Assembly: GCA_021816935.1 (NCBI GenBank)
Contig: JAKAWR010000012.1
Coordinates: 1 to 59,382, forward strand
Source of the DNA: Actinomycetes bacterium
Lineage (GTDB): Bacteria > Actinomycetota > Acidimicrobiia > Acidimicrobiales > JAMCPL01
Direction: 5' to 3'
Length of the DNA stretch: 59,382 nucleotides
Shown: piece by piece, positions 21,858 through 30,388 of the stretch
Numbering within the stretch: the stretch's first letter is position 1
How the letters are laid out: each line of letters begins with the position of its first letter
Notes under the pieces: model-generated
What the model saw: only the letters and a program-made list of their open reading frames with translations
Database searches by the model: none
What the model was told of the DNA's origin: nothing
Translations under genes and position numbers: made by a program

Positions 21858-22709
21858 TCAGTGGACCACGAAAATCTTCGGATCGGTGAACACTCCAGCG
21901 GCCACGAGTCTTACGTACAGGTCGGTCAGGCCCACGACTACCAGGCTTGTCCACGCGATCTGCATGTGCCGGGCGTTCAGCGGGGTGACGATCTTCCAGA
22001 TCCTGTACCGTATCCTGTGTTTCGAGAACTCGTTCAGGTTTCCGCCGCAGATGTGCCGGAAGGAGTGACAGGAGGACGAGTACATCCACAACAGCGCTGC
22101 GTTGACCAGAAGGAAGATCGTGCCTATCGTCATCCCGACTCCCTCGCCCGGCAACCTGAACGCCTCGATCGCATCGATCGTGAGGATGATGTTGAGGAAG
22201 AAGGCGAGGAAGAAGAAGTAACGGTGGATGTTCTGCCAGACGAGAGGAAAGCGGGTTTCGCCCGTGTAGCGGGCATGCCCATCGGCGACGGCACATGCCG
22301 GGGGTGACTGCCAGAAGGCCCGGTAGTAGGCCTTCCGGTAGTAGTAGCAAGTCAGTCGCAGCCCGAGGGGGATGATGAGGACGAGGAGAGCCGGCGAGAA
22401 CTGCCAGAACTGGAACCAGATCCCGAGCGGGTGGCTCCCGGCAACGCATGCGTGGGTCATGCACGGCGAGTAGAAGGGGGACAGGAGGTTCCGGTGCCTG
22501 CCCGAACCCACGTAGTAATTGCGACCCTGGAACGCGGCGAATGTGGAATAACCCACGAAGGTCGAGAGGATGACCACTGTCACGGTGGGACTCTGCCACC
22601 AGCTGTCCTTTCGCAGGGTCCGCCTGTCTCGCGGCCCTCCACGTGGCTTCCCGATCTCGACCGGGATGGCAGTAGGGGCGCTATCCCTTGCCTCTTCGAC
22701 GATGGTCAC
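21858..22709 (-). CDS. sdhC: Succinate dehydrogenase membrane anchor, Sdh1 type
   Basis: This 283-residue polytopic anchor resembles Rv0249c-like subunits of actinobacterial Sdh1. About five membrane segments are visible, including VTVVILSTFVGYSTFAAF, LLVLIIPLGLRLTCYYY, YFFFLAFFLNIILTIDA, VGMTIGTIFLLVNAALLW and IAWTSLVVVGLTDLYVRL. A central extracytoplasmic segment carries SPFYSPCMTHACVAGSH; histidines inside or near the helices are candidate haem ligands. GTG at 22709 is chosen because GGAGGAG stands 6 bases upstream. It heads the sdhCAB operon. Confidence 0.9.
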   Translation of the reverse strand: MTIVEEARDSAPTAIPVEIGKPRGGPRDRRTLRKDSWWQSPTVTVVILSTFVGYSTFAAFQGRNYYVGSGRHRNLLSPFYSPCMTHACVAGSHPLGIWFQFWQFSPALLVLIIPLGLRLTCYYYRKAYYRAFWQSPPACAVADGHARYTGETRFPLVWQNIHRYFFFLAFFLNIILTIDAIEAFRLPGEGVGMTIGTIFLLVNAALLWMYSSSCHSFRHICGGNLNEFSKHRIRYRIWKIVTPLNARHMQIAWTSLVVVGLTDLYVRLVAAGVFTDPKIFVVH

Positions 22710-23052
22710 GTTACACTCCTCCGCACTCGCGACCGGGGCATGTTGAGCCCGCAGCCCGTATTTCACATCCGGTGCCCCCTAGCGGTTCTACCATAGTCGA
22801 CACCGGGTCGCCACTTGAGGGACGGGGCGGCCGGCTACGCCCCTGCATCCATCGCCCCTGCCGGCGCAGACCAAGCTGTCGTTCCACAGCCCTGGATCGA
22901 GTTCGAGGTTTTGTCTCCGGGGGGTTGCATTTCGCGCGGAAAAAGAGCATACTGACAGAATTGTAATTACACGAGCGGAGTTTACGCACTGGTAATTACA
23001 GCAGTGGTATCAGCAACCGGCACGTCAGCGATGACGAGGGGATTCAATCAGG
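22710..23052. other. Divergent intergenic region, sdhC/whiB
   Basis: This 343-bp region carries no gene that I can support. It should hold the promoters of sdhCAB (leftward) and whiB (rightward). Two GTAATTAC palindromes lie in its right third. Confidence 0.6.
22963..22999 (+). promoter_or_regulatory. Paired GTAATTAC boxes upstream of whiB
   Basis: The palindrome GTAATTAC occurs at 22963-22970 and again at 22992-22999, 29 bp apart (close to three helical turns), about 55-90 bp upstream of the whiB start. In GC-rich DNA this is a conspicuous AT-rich pair and a good operator candidate. Confidence 0.5.
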
Positions 23053-23343
23053 ATGACAATGTTGCAGCTTGACTATGGCGTAGTAGAGGACCTGTCCTGG
23101 AAGGCCAGGGCCAATTGCATGGGAGTCGATCCCGATCTTTTCTATCCTGAGCGAGGGGAGTCGACAAGGGAGGCGAAGGCCGTCTGTGGCGGGTGTGTCG
23201 TCCGTGAAGCATGCCTCGATTACGCGGTCGTACATGCGGAGAAGTTCGGTATCTGGGGTGGCAAGTCGGAAAGGGAGCGGCGGACCCTGCGCAGGGCGCG
23301 CGCTGCTGCGCTCAAGGCGATAGCGGCGAAGCCGGCCTCCTGA
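23053..23343 (+). CDS. WhiB-family [4Fe-4S] transcription factor
   Basis: This 96-residue protein has the four cluster cysteines (Cys22; CGGC at about 45-48; Cys54), the WhiB turn GIWGGKSERER and a basic Arg/Lys-rich C-terminus for DNA or sigma-factor contact. WhiB proteins are confined to Actinobacteria and phages of that group. Either ATG 23053 or 23059 could start it. The paired GTAATTAC boxes lie upstream. Confidence 0.95.
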   Translation: MTMLQLDYGVVEDLSWKARANCMGVDPDLFYPERGESTREAKAVCGGCVVREACLDYAVVHAEKFGIWGGKSERERRTLRRARAAALKAIAAKPAS

Positions 23344-23385
23344 TCACCTCCAACGGTTTCGTAGCCGTTCATTCGACCACCCGCC

Positions 23386-24276
23386 TCACCGGGCGGAGAC
23401 GTTGCCTTCGATGAGCGGCGGGTTCCATAATCTCCATTCGACCGTCCGCGTCACGGACAGGTCGAGCGTGTTCCAGAGCCGAGGCTGGACTTCATACAAA
23501 GCTCTTGCAGGCAGCAGGCCGACAAGCTCAGGATGGTCAATGGCGACCCCACGGGACGAACAGAGGTCTGATGTCTCGCTGTACAGCTTGTCGAGTGGGA
23601 GCTGGTGGGGGTCGAGTACGTTGAAAGACGCCTGCACGGAGTCGCCCATGTCGAATGCCATCGCCTGCAGTGTAGTCCTGCGCATCGAAGCCGCGATCGA
23701 TCGGGCAAGGTCGAGGTCGTGGGAACGTAGCCAGAGGTTGTAGGCAACGAGAGAGCGGCGAGCCCCGACGCAGCACGCTCCTGCGCTGGGATGGGGTCTG
23801 CCAGGTCCCGTGTCCGGCTCGAGTGAGGTAAATGCGTTGCGCCTGATGTCGGACAGGCGCCGTTGAGATCCGTACAGGAAGCAGGGCACCCCCTTCGCTC
23901 CGAGCCATTCAGCGAACTCGTCCCGCGACCTGGCCGCCTCACCTCTCACGACACCCTCTCCCGCTCGGGCCGCCTCGTCTGAGTCCGGGGCAGGGGTCGT
24001 TAGGTCGGGAAGCGGTACGAACGGGACCACATCGATGACGCCGAGGCGCGGGTGGACTCCGGTGTGGTCCCGAATATCCAGGGTGGCAATGGAAACGGTG
24101 GCCACGCTGCGGATTGCGCTCATCACCGATTCGCTGGTCCCTGCAAGCGTGAGCACCGACCGGTTATGCACTGGATCGCTGTGTACGTCCAAGAGCACCA
24201 CCCCGGCCGCACTCGCGATGGTAGCGATCCTGGCAGCGTCGCTACCTTCGCTGACGTTAACTATGCACTCGATCAC
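23386..24276 (-). CDS. Glutamate formimidoyltransferase
   Basis: This 296-residue protein corresponds to the N-terminal formiminotransferase domains of FTCD: ECIVNVSEGSDAARI, the substrate region DPVHNRSVLT, HTGVHPRLGVIDVVPFVP and CFLYGSQRRLSDIRR. It moves the formimino group of formiminoglutamate (from histidine degradation) to tetrahydrofolate, or works with related formyl-group chemistry. The cyclodeaminase domain is absent. It lies 34 bp after a whiB gene on the same strand. Confidence 0.9.
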   Translation of the reverse strand: MIECIVNVSEGSDAARIATIASAAGVVLLDVHSDPVHNRSVLTLAGTSESVMSAIRSVATVSIATLDIRDHTGVHPRLGVIDVVPFVPLPDLTTPAPDSDEAARAGEGVVRGEAARSRDEFAEWLGAKGVPCFLYGSQRRLSDIRRNAFTSLEPDTGPGRPHPSAGACCVGARRSLVAYNLWLRSHDLDLARSIAASMRRTTLQAMAFDMGDSVQASFNVLDPHQLPLDKLYSETSDLCSSRGVAIDHPELVGLLPARALYEVQPRLWNTLDLSVTRTVEWRLWNPPLIEGNVSAR

Positions 24277-24310
24277 ACGGGACCGTCGGGTCGCCGGAAA
24301 GGTGCGCCCG

Positions 24311-24556
24311 TCAGTTGCCGGCCGCGACCCCCGCCATTCTCCTTCGCCTGAGAATCCTTCTCCGCTCCCGCTCGGACGCTCCTCCCCACACGCCGTGGTC
24401 GATATGATTCACCAAGGCATATTCCAGGCACTGCTCTCGTGGTACGCAGGCGGCGCAGATCTTCTGCGCGACCTGAACCCCCACGCCGTCGCTTGGGAAG
24501 AAAATGCCTGGATCCATGTCCCTGCACTTGGCTTCAGCCATCCATTCGGCTTCCAT
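24311..24556 (-). CDS. WhiB-family transcription factor, second copy
   Basis: This 81-residue WhiB protein starts at the ATG preceded by GGAGG seven bases upstream; the longer reading frame start at 24580 would bury that site. The cysteines are in AKCRDMDPGIF, CAACVPREQC and the turn is HGVWGGASERERRRIL. Shorter than its neighbour at 23053 and on the opposite strand. Possible co-transcription with the formimidoyltransferase gene. Confidence 0.93.
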   Translation of the reverse strand: MEAEWMAEAKCRDMDPGIFFPSDGVGVQVAQKICAACVPREQCLEYALVNHIDHGVWGGASERERRRILRRRRMAGVAAGN

Positions 24557-24898
24557 TTCGATACCTCCGTTGTCGACCACCAGTGTAACACCGTTCGGGC
24601 CAAGGACGAGCGGCAGGTGCTGGATCAGCGGTTATTCATCACCCCGACGCAACTCTGGTAGCCTCTTCTCGGTATATAGTGTTCACCCGATAGTTGGCGC
24701 TCTCTCGAAGGCCAGAGGGTGCCCCCGGCGGCACTAATAACATGACACCAGTTGCCGGATGCTATGCGAGTGTTGAACCCGGGATCATCCGGGGTTGGCG
24801 GCTGGTCGCCCGATCGGTTCGCCGTCTAGGCCGTCCGGGCCGTCCGGTCGGGGCGGGTGATGCGGGCCATCCGGCTGGCGGCGCACCGGCTGGATGCA

Positions 24899-25252
24899 AT
24901 GTCGGTGAAGAAGGGATTTACGAAGGATTCGGTGGACTTGAGTATGGTTGAAGAAATAAAGCCAGTGCAGCCCGCAAGAACGGGGTTAGGCGCGCACGAC
25001 GATGGCGAAGAGGCCGAAGAACGGGAGATCATCGGTCGTGTTTCGATTACTTATATTGGCCCCGTCGCACCCTACTGGGAGTTCGAGTTGGGGGAAGGTC
25101 CGGAGAAGGTCTTGGCGTCGTTCATCGATAGGGCGAAGGCGAGGTTGACGATGCTTCCCCCTTACGATCGCCAGTTCGACAGGAACAGCGGGCGGATCTC
25201 GCAGGATGCAGCCAGGGAAGGCATCGAGATCGACTGGATCCTCGCCGAATGA
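24899..25252 (+). CDS. Conserved-looking hypothetical protein
   Basis: About 117 residues if the ATG at 24899 is used; alternatives are 24857 and 24944. The N-terminal 40 residues are charged and acidic. The second half (VSITYIGPVAPYWEFELGEG, then a helix and NSGRISQDAAREGIEIDWIL) reads like a compact folded domain. No family is recognised. It is alone between a whiB gene and the convergent DUF2342 gene. Confidence 0.6.
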   Translation: MSVKKGFTKDSVDLSMVEEIKPVQPARTGLGAHDDGEEAEEREIIGRVSITYIGPVAPYWEFELGEGPEKVLASFIDRAKARLTMLPPYDRQFDRNSGRISQDAAREGIEIDWILAE

Positions 25253-25323
25253 TCCGCAGGCCTTCTGGCGGCTGACCCGTCCGGGGTCCCCGGCCGGCAG
25301 TCTGGCCGGTCAGGGTGGTTCGC

Positions 25324-26985
25324 CTATACCAACCCCTCGATCTTCATCCGCTCGATCCAGAGACCCGGAGCTTCGAGCTCTGCGAGAGTCGGCAATGTGA
25401 CATCCGACTTCCACATGAGTTCGATCAGATCCTCGCCGCCACGTTCGATTACCCCGGAAACGAACGAAGCACCCCTCTCTTCGGTGGGACCGTCGATATC
25501 GAGCCCCAGGGACCACGCCGCCCAGCCCTTGTCCTCGGGATCGGCAGAGTGGTAGCGGAACCACGCCTCAGCGACTGAGGTCCGCCCGCCCAGTAGGCGA
25601 GGTGCGGCTTTCTGCATGACGTGGTTCACGTAGCCGGAGATGGCTGCCGCCAGGGCCCCGAGCTTTGCACGCGTTTGCGCCTGCGCAGCGGGCGCCTCCC
25701 CGCCGACGAGCTGCGACGGGTCCGCGAGGAAATCCTCGAGGTTGTCGAAGCCCGAGAAATCGCCACGTGAGAGCGCCTCGCCCAGCATCGGGATCGTGAT
25801 TGCTATGTTGCTGACCGCCTGCGACGCGATCTCCTCCAGCAGACCACGCAGCCGTCCGGACACATGGGGGAGCGATAGGACTGCGTGCAGCAGGAGCTCC
25901 CTTACCGCAACCCATAGACATGCCTCGTCCAGGTCGAGTGACCACTCGGCGGCGAAACGTTGGATGTTGGGGCCTACGAGCATCACCTTGGTCTGAGCGC
26001 CGCTTGTTACCCGGGGTACGGGAAGTCCATACTGGCCGAGGTCCCATCCCGCCAGAGAGCCGACCGTCGTTCCGAACTGCATGGCGCTAAGCGCTGGCCC
26101 CACCATTTGCATCCACTGCGCCGAGATCCGATTCAGGTCGAAATCGAAAGGACTCGCTGCTTCCCCGCTGCTACCGACCGGCGGGACCGGACCCGGCGAG
26201 AAAAGCGATCCCGAAGGGAACAGCGACTCAAGGATGCCCGCCGTCTCGCCTGCAATAACACTTGGCGGGTCTCCCATTGCCGAGGGCACCTCGGAGGAGC
26301 TGTCCGTTACGGGGGTGGTGCCTGCATTGAGTCGCGAGGCGATATGTTCGAAAATGGCGGCCTCTTCGGCGGTGAGGCTTTCCGAACCATCCGAACCGTC
26401 CTTAACCGTGCTGTTTTCAACGGCGTAGCCCGCCATACCGTCCGGCGAGGCTGTTCCCTCGCGACCTGGATCTGCGGCATCGGTCGTGGCCGGAATGCCA
26501 GAAGGGGATGGTGCGCTCTTCTTGCCGCCTGCGCCTCCGCCTGTGAGCCCTGGCGGATCAGCCACGATGGCGGCGCTGTCATCGTGGGCTTGTGCCGCGG
26601 GCTGGCCCCCGGCCGCGGGCGAGCCGGTTGATGCTTCATCCGGCCGGTTGGCAGCCTCGAGTAGGTAACCCCAGTCCTTCGCCGTTCGCTCCGCCCAGGT
26701 GCCCGGAGTCACCACCTCGACCGGCGTCCCGTGGGACGGCCGGTGAAAGGTGGTCAGGTCGGCAACGAGGAGGTCGGCGACCTGAGCAACTTTCTCGGCG
26801 GCCATCCTCACCGATGGGTCTACATTCGGTTCGCCCTGCCCACCCGTGGCTATACCTACCGCAATCGAGGCCGCAAGCGCCGTGGGTGCCTGGGGTGGGG
26901 CGCTCTTTCCCAGAGCGTTTGCGATTCCACCGAGCATCTGGCTGAGGAAATCGTTGCCCATACCGCCGATGCTTTCCGGATCCAT
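25324..26985 (-). CDS. DUF2342-family zincin-like protein with degenerate HExxH
   Basis: This 553-residue protein belongs to the actinobacterial putative hydrolase/F420-biosynthesis-associated family (DUF2342). Recognisable parts are MGNDFLSQMLGGIANALG at the N-terminus and the helical core from about residue 280 (QMVGPALSAMQFGTTVGSLA, MLVGPNIQRFAAEWSLDLDE). The family's metal-binding helix normally reads W-V-x-L-H-E-x-x-H; here it is CLWVAVRELLLHAVLSLPHV, so the first histidine is Arg and catalysis by a zinc site is doubtful. Residues about 110-270 are low-complexity Ala/Gly/Ser/Pro. Function unknown; possibly structural. Confidence 0.8.
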   Translation of the reverse strand: MDPESIGGMGNDFLSQMLGGIANALGKSAPPQAPTALAASIAVGIATGGQGEPNVDPSVRMAAEKVAQVADLLVADLTTFHRPSHGTPVEVVTPGTWAERTAKDWGYLLEAANRPDEASTGSPAAGGQPAAQAHDDSAAIVADPPGLTGGGAGGKKSAPSPSGIPATTDAADPGREGTASPDGMAGYAVENSTVKDGSDGSESLTAEEAAIFEHIASRLNAGTTPVTDSSSEVPSAMGDPPSVIAGETAGILESLFPSGSLFSPGPVPPVGSSGEAASPFDFDLNRISAQWMQMVGPALSAMQFGTTVGSLAGWDLGQYGLPVPRVTSGAQTKVMLVGPNIQRFAAEWSLDLDEACLWVAVRELLLHAVLSLPHVSGRLRGLLEEIASQAVSNIAITIPMLGEALSRGDFSGFDNLEDFLADPSQLVGGEAPAAQAQTRAKLGALAAAISGYVNHVMQKAAPRLLGGRTSVAEAWFRYHSADPEDKGWAAWSLGLDIDGPTEERGASFVSGVIERGGEDLIELMWKSDVTLPTLAELEAPGLWIERMKIEGLV

Positions 26986-27285
26986 GACTACAGTCTACCG
27001 GCCTCCAGGCGACTAGCCCCTGCGCGACGAGAGCTCGGCAGCCACAGCGGGGCCGCCGGGAGATGCCGATGGCGCCGACCGTAACGGAGACGTCGATTAG
27101 AGCGTGGCGTGCCATCCCGACGCCGACGGCAGGTATGAGAGCCTCAGCGGACAGGGATCTCGGGCGAAGCAGTGCTTCGCCACTCCTTCCTCTCGGCAGT
27201 ACAGCGGACCGTCTCACCCAACCTCCCTATCCGCTGAGGCTCTAAGTCAATAAACGCGGCTCAAGAAAACCCGGTCACACCGGGA
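26986..27285. other. Intergenic region without recognised feature
   Basis: About 300 bp between two minus-strand genes. I see no RNA gene and no convincing coding frame; it presumably holds the DUF2342 gene promoter. Confidence 0.5.
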
Positions 27286-28983
27286 TCAGGGACAGCCGGC
27301 CCCGCCCGGCGGGCACGGACCCAGCGTGGCGTCCACGGAGACGATCGAGGTGCCGTTCTGGACGTCCAGCGTCACCTCCGAGGTCGGCGGGATGACATAC
27401 AGGCTTGCCCGCAGGGCGTCGAGTGTCGGAACGGGTTGACCGTCCACGTCCAGTATCACTTCACCGGGCCGTATGCCGGCCGCACTCGCGCTTTGGCCGG
27501 CCGTTACCCCGGTGACGATCACACCATTGCTACCCCCGGTGTCGGCAGCCGAGATTCCGAGCCAGCCGTGGACAACCTGGTGGTTCAGATATAGCTGATC
27601 GGTAACGCCTAGAGCCAGGCCCGCCGGCACGAACACGCCCATGGGTTCCGAGCCGCTCGGACTGCCCGCATTCGCAGCGCCTGGGCCGGAAAGGTTGCCA
27701 GTGCCCGAAGGGCCAGGGGCAGGCCCACTTGCGCCCTCCGCATAATCCGGACCGATTATGCGGCCCGGTACCGGACCCGTGTTGTTCAGCTCGCCAAGGA
27801 TTCCCTCGATCTCGCCCGCGGAGTTGATGAGGGCCGCACCGGCGGATGGGAATGATGGCGGGATGTCCATAGTGATCCCGTCGATCAGCGAGTCGTTGCT
27901 TGCCAAGGCTGCGGATTCACTCTGGTCGTCGACGACGCCCACCGCTATGTCGGCTTGCGGCAGGGTCGAGCGGTCCTGCGACCGGCGCGACCGGCTGCTG
28001 GTGCCTTTCTGGCCGCCGCGATGGCCTCGCGACCGTGAGGATGTACGGTGAGTGCTGCCTACAGCCGCCGATCCCTCATGCGCTTTCGTTGCACCCGGCA
28101 CATTGCCTGCGGGGGGTGGCAATGCTACAGCCAGGGCAATTCCACCTGGAGCTGGATTGCCGGTACCGAATGGAGCAGCGGTGCAGCTACCCTTGAAAAG
28201 GAGCGAGGCGACGCCGGTTTCCTGATCTATCCCTGATACGACCGCGGGATATCTGCGGCCATCACTTGTAACCACCTCCACGCTACGGGCATTCGCGACG
28301 GATCCGGCGGCCGTCATCGTGATACACGAGCTGCCCGTCTCTACTCCCGTGGCTGATCCGGAAGTTCCGTTCGCCCCCGAGGCCACGACGGAAACCAGCG
28401 ACGGCAAGATGTGCCGTACGATGTTCGACACGGTCCAACCCGGAGCAAGAGCAGGTTGACCAACCCCGCTCGGCGCAGTGGCAAGAGGCTGCCCGGACAG
28501 CGGGACTGAGGCCGATAGTCCCGCTGTTGTGGAAGCGGTGACGGCGGTTGTCGCGGTCGACGAGGCTTTCAAGACCCCGGGCGTCCGGGCCAACGGCATG
28601 GCGAGCAGGAACCCTCCGGCGGCAATGCTCACCGATACAAGAACGACACCGACGGCCACGGCCGTTCGCCGCTTGTACAGGCCTGTGTAGGACGCCCCAG
28701 TGCCTGCAGGTCCGGGGGTGCCGCGAGAGGCGAGTCCCGGATCGCCTGATCCTCCCACTTTGGAGCCGCCGCTGAACGGGCCGGTCTCGGAGGGGTGAAC
28801 CCAGCTGCGTTCTTCGGGCGCAAGCCATCCACGCAGGTTATCGGTACTGGGAGTTGTGGCCATCCCAGCTTCGGGGCCCCTGCCTCCCGGTCCCAAGTCG
28901 ATGTCGTCGAACTCGGGGGCAAAGGGGTCGTCAGCGGATTCACCCTCGCAGTCGCCTGGCCAGACCGGCACGTCTCCATCCAT
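27286..28983 (-). CDS. HtrA-like trypsin-fold/PDZ protein lacking the catalytic triad
   Basis: This 565-residue membrane-anchored protein has a cytoplasmic acidic N-terminus, one TM segment near residue 110 (AVAVGVVLVSVSIAAGGFLLA), a trypsin-like domain and a C-terminal PDZ domain (HGWLGISAADTGG, IRPGEVILDVDGQPVP). The positions where HtrA proteins carry His (TNxHV), Asp (DLAVL) and Ser (GNSGGPL) read VANARSV, ETGVASLL and PSAGAALIN, so all three catalytic residues appear lost. A basic Arg/Ser-rich insertion of about 30 residues interrupts the protease fold. It is probably a scaffold or sensor rather than a protease. Confidence 0.8.
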   Translation of the reverse strand: MDGDVPVWPGDCEGESADDPFAPEFDDIDLGPGGRGPEAGMATTPSTDNLRGWLAPEERSWVHPSETGPFSGGSKVGGSGDPGLASRGTPGPAGTGASYTGLYKRRTAVAVGVVLVSVSIAAGGFLLAMPLARTPGVLKASSTATTAVTASTTAGLSASVPLSGQPLATAPSGVGQPALAPGWTVSNIVRHILPSLVSVVASGANGTSGSATGVETGSSCITMTAAGSVANARSVEVVTSDGRRYPAVVSGIDQETGVASLLFKGSCTAAPFGTGNPAPGGIALAVALPPPAGNVPGATKAHEGSAAVGSTHRTSSRSRGHRGGQKGTSSRSRRSQDRSTLPQADIAVGVVDDQSESAALASNDSLIDGITMDIPPSFPSAGAALINSAGEIEGILGELNNTGPVPGRIIGPDYAEGASGPAPGPSGTGNLSGPGAANAGSPSGSEPMGVFVPAGLALGVTDQLYLNHQVVHGWLGISAADTGGSNGVIVTGVTAGQSASAAGIRPGEVILDVDGQPVPTLDALRASLYVIPPTSEVTLDVQNGTSIVSVDATLGPCPPGGAGCP

Positions 28984-29123
28984 ACAAGTGAGAGATTACC
29001 TGCAACCGGAGCGATTTGTATGTCGGGTCCGCGCGTATACGGATGCTCCGGGCGGCGCGGTTACGCCTGCTATCGTGGTGCCGCGCGGCGAGTGACCGCC
29101 GGCTTATCCGGACAGGTATGGTG

Positions 29124-30149
29124 ATGGCTTTCGATCTGGCGATAGATGTCGGTACAGAGAACGTCGTGGTAGCGGCGCGGGGCGAAGGCGTTGTCCTGCG
29201 GGAGCCTGCTGTGGTTGCTGTCGACGCATCCGAGGGCCTGCCGGTGGAGATAGGTAGCGAAGCTCTCAAGATGATCGAGTCGTTCCCTGGTTCACTTGCC
29301 GGTTACCGGCCCATGGCAATGGGCACGGTCAAAGATGTCAAGGCGCTTGCGTGGATGGCAGGGATCGTGCTGCGGAAGTGCGGTGCTTCGAAGTTTTCCC
29401 ACCCCGACGTACTGATCTGCTGCCGGCCGGCTTCGAGCTCCATCGAGCGGCGCGCCGTACAGGACGCGTTTCGCTCGAGCGGAGCCGCGGGCGTGGGCTT
29501 CCTTCCAAATTGCGTCGGTACGGCTGCCGCCGCGGGTATCGCCGTGAGCGATCCCACTGGCGTGCTCGTCCTCGACATGGGAGCCGGCCAGTCGTGTGCA
29601 TCAGTGGTTTCGCTCGGGACGGTCGCTGCGCACGACGAGGTGAGTGTAGGTGGCGACGGCATTGACAGCGCGATCAAGGACTTGCTGAGGCACTCGTATG
29701 GGGTTGTAGTCAGTTCACGCGTGGCGGAGGAGGTCAAACTTGCCCTGGGACAAGCGGGGACCGGGGACGGTCGGCGGAGGCCGGCCGTCGAAGTTACCGG
29801 TCGCGACATATCGCGGGGCGAACCGGTCAGCGTCGTCGTCACCGCAGCCGACGTGTGGGCGGCTGCCGAAGAGGCGGTGCTAATGCCGGCAGTGGAGATG
29901 ATCAAGCGATGCCTCGGGGCTCTGACTCCGGAACTGGCATTTGATGTGGCCGGGAGAGGCGCTCTGTTTGCCGGGGGCACCTCGAAGCTTGCCGGCCTTG
30001 CCGTGCGCCTGGAGGAGGAATTGGGCCTGGAGGTAAGCGTCATGAGTGATCCGCAGCTTGTTGCGGTGACGGGCGCCGGCAGTCTGATCGGGTCGCGTGG
30101 GCGGGAGAGGCGACTCCTGGACGAGATCGTGAGTCTGTATGCCCCTTAG
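29124..30149 (+). CDS. MreB-like actin-family protein
   Basis: This 341-residue actin-fold ATPase begins LAIDVGTENVVVAARG (phosphate-1). It has LVLDMGAGQSCASVVSLG as phosphate-2, a connecting helix region VGGDGIDSAIKDLLRHSYG and ALFAGGTSKLAGLAVRLEEE as the adenosine motif. MreB filaments organise peptidoglycan synthesis below the membrane. It is divergent from typical MreB (Ala and Ser substitutions in the phosphate loops), so a secondary paralogue is more likely than the main rod-shape protein. The ATG at 29124 is preferred, with GGACAGG upstream; 29118 is possible. Followed by a tandem repeat and a Lon-like PDZ gene. Confidence 0.85.
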   Translation: MAFDLAIDVGTENVVVAARGEGVVLREPAVVAVDASEGLPVEIGSEALKMIESFPGSLAGYRPMAMGTVKDVKALAWMAGIVLRKCGASKFSHPDVLICCRPASSSIERRAVQDAFRSSGAAGVGFLPNCVGTAAAAGIAVSDPTGVLVLDMGAGQSCASVVSLGTVAAHDEVSVGGDGIDSAIKDLLRHSYGVVVSSRVAEEVKLALGQAGTGDGRRRPAVEVTGRDISRGEPVSVVVTAADVWAAAEEAVLMPAVEMIKRCLGALTPELAFDVAGRGALFAGGTSKLAGLAVRLEEELGLEVSVMSDPQLVAVTGAGSLIGSRGRERRLLDEIVSLYAP

Positions 30150-30234
30150 GCAGCCGTTGCTTTCCGTTGGACCTTGCTTCGTACCGTTGTTTCCTGGATC
30201 GCCGGTAGGAGCGCGGCCGGGTCGTCGATCGCAG

Positions 30235-30344
30235 GGTGTGGCGTCGAAGGGTGTGGCGTCGAAGGGTGTGGCGTCGAAGGGTGTGGCGTCGAAGGGTGTG
30301 GCGTCGAAGGGTGTGGCGTCGAAGGGTGTGGCGTCGAAGGGTGT
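30235..30344 (+). repeat. 15-bp tandem repeat, seven copies
   Basis: GGTGTGGCGTCGAAG is repeated without error seven times from 30235 to 30339, with a partial eighth. It lies between the mreB-like and Lon-like genes. Frames through it are open on both strands, but a TAA at 30344 separates it from the Lon frame. Confidence 0.95.
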
Positions 30345-30388
30345 AATGTTACCGGATCTTGTGTTGCCGGGCGTCGCGTTGACAGGGC

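Noticed and set aside
30235-30344. CRISPR array
   Set aside because: Units are contiguous with no spacers and only 15 bp long. No cas genes are present; no CRISPR was seen anywhere in the window.
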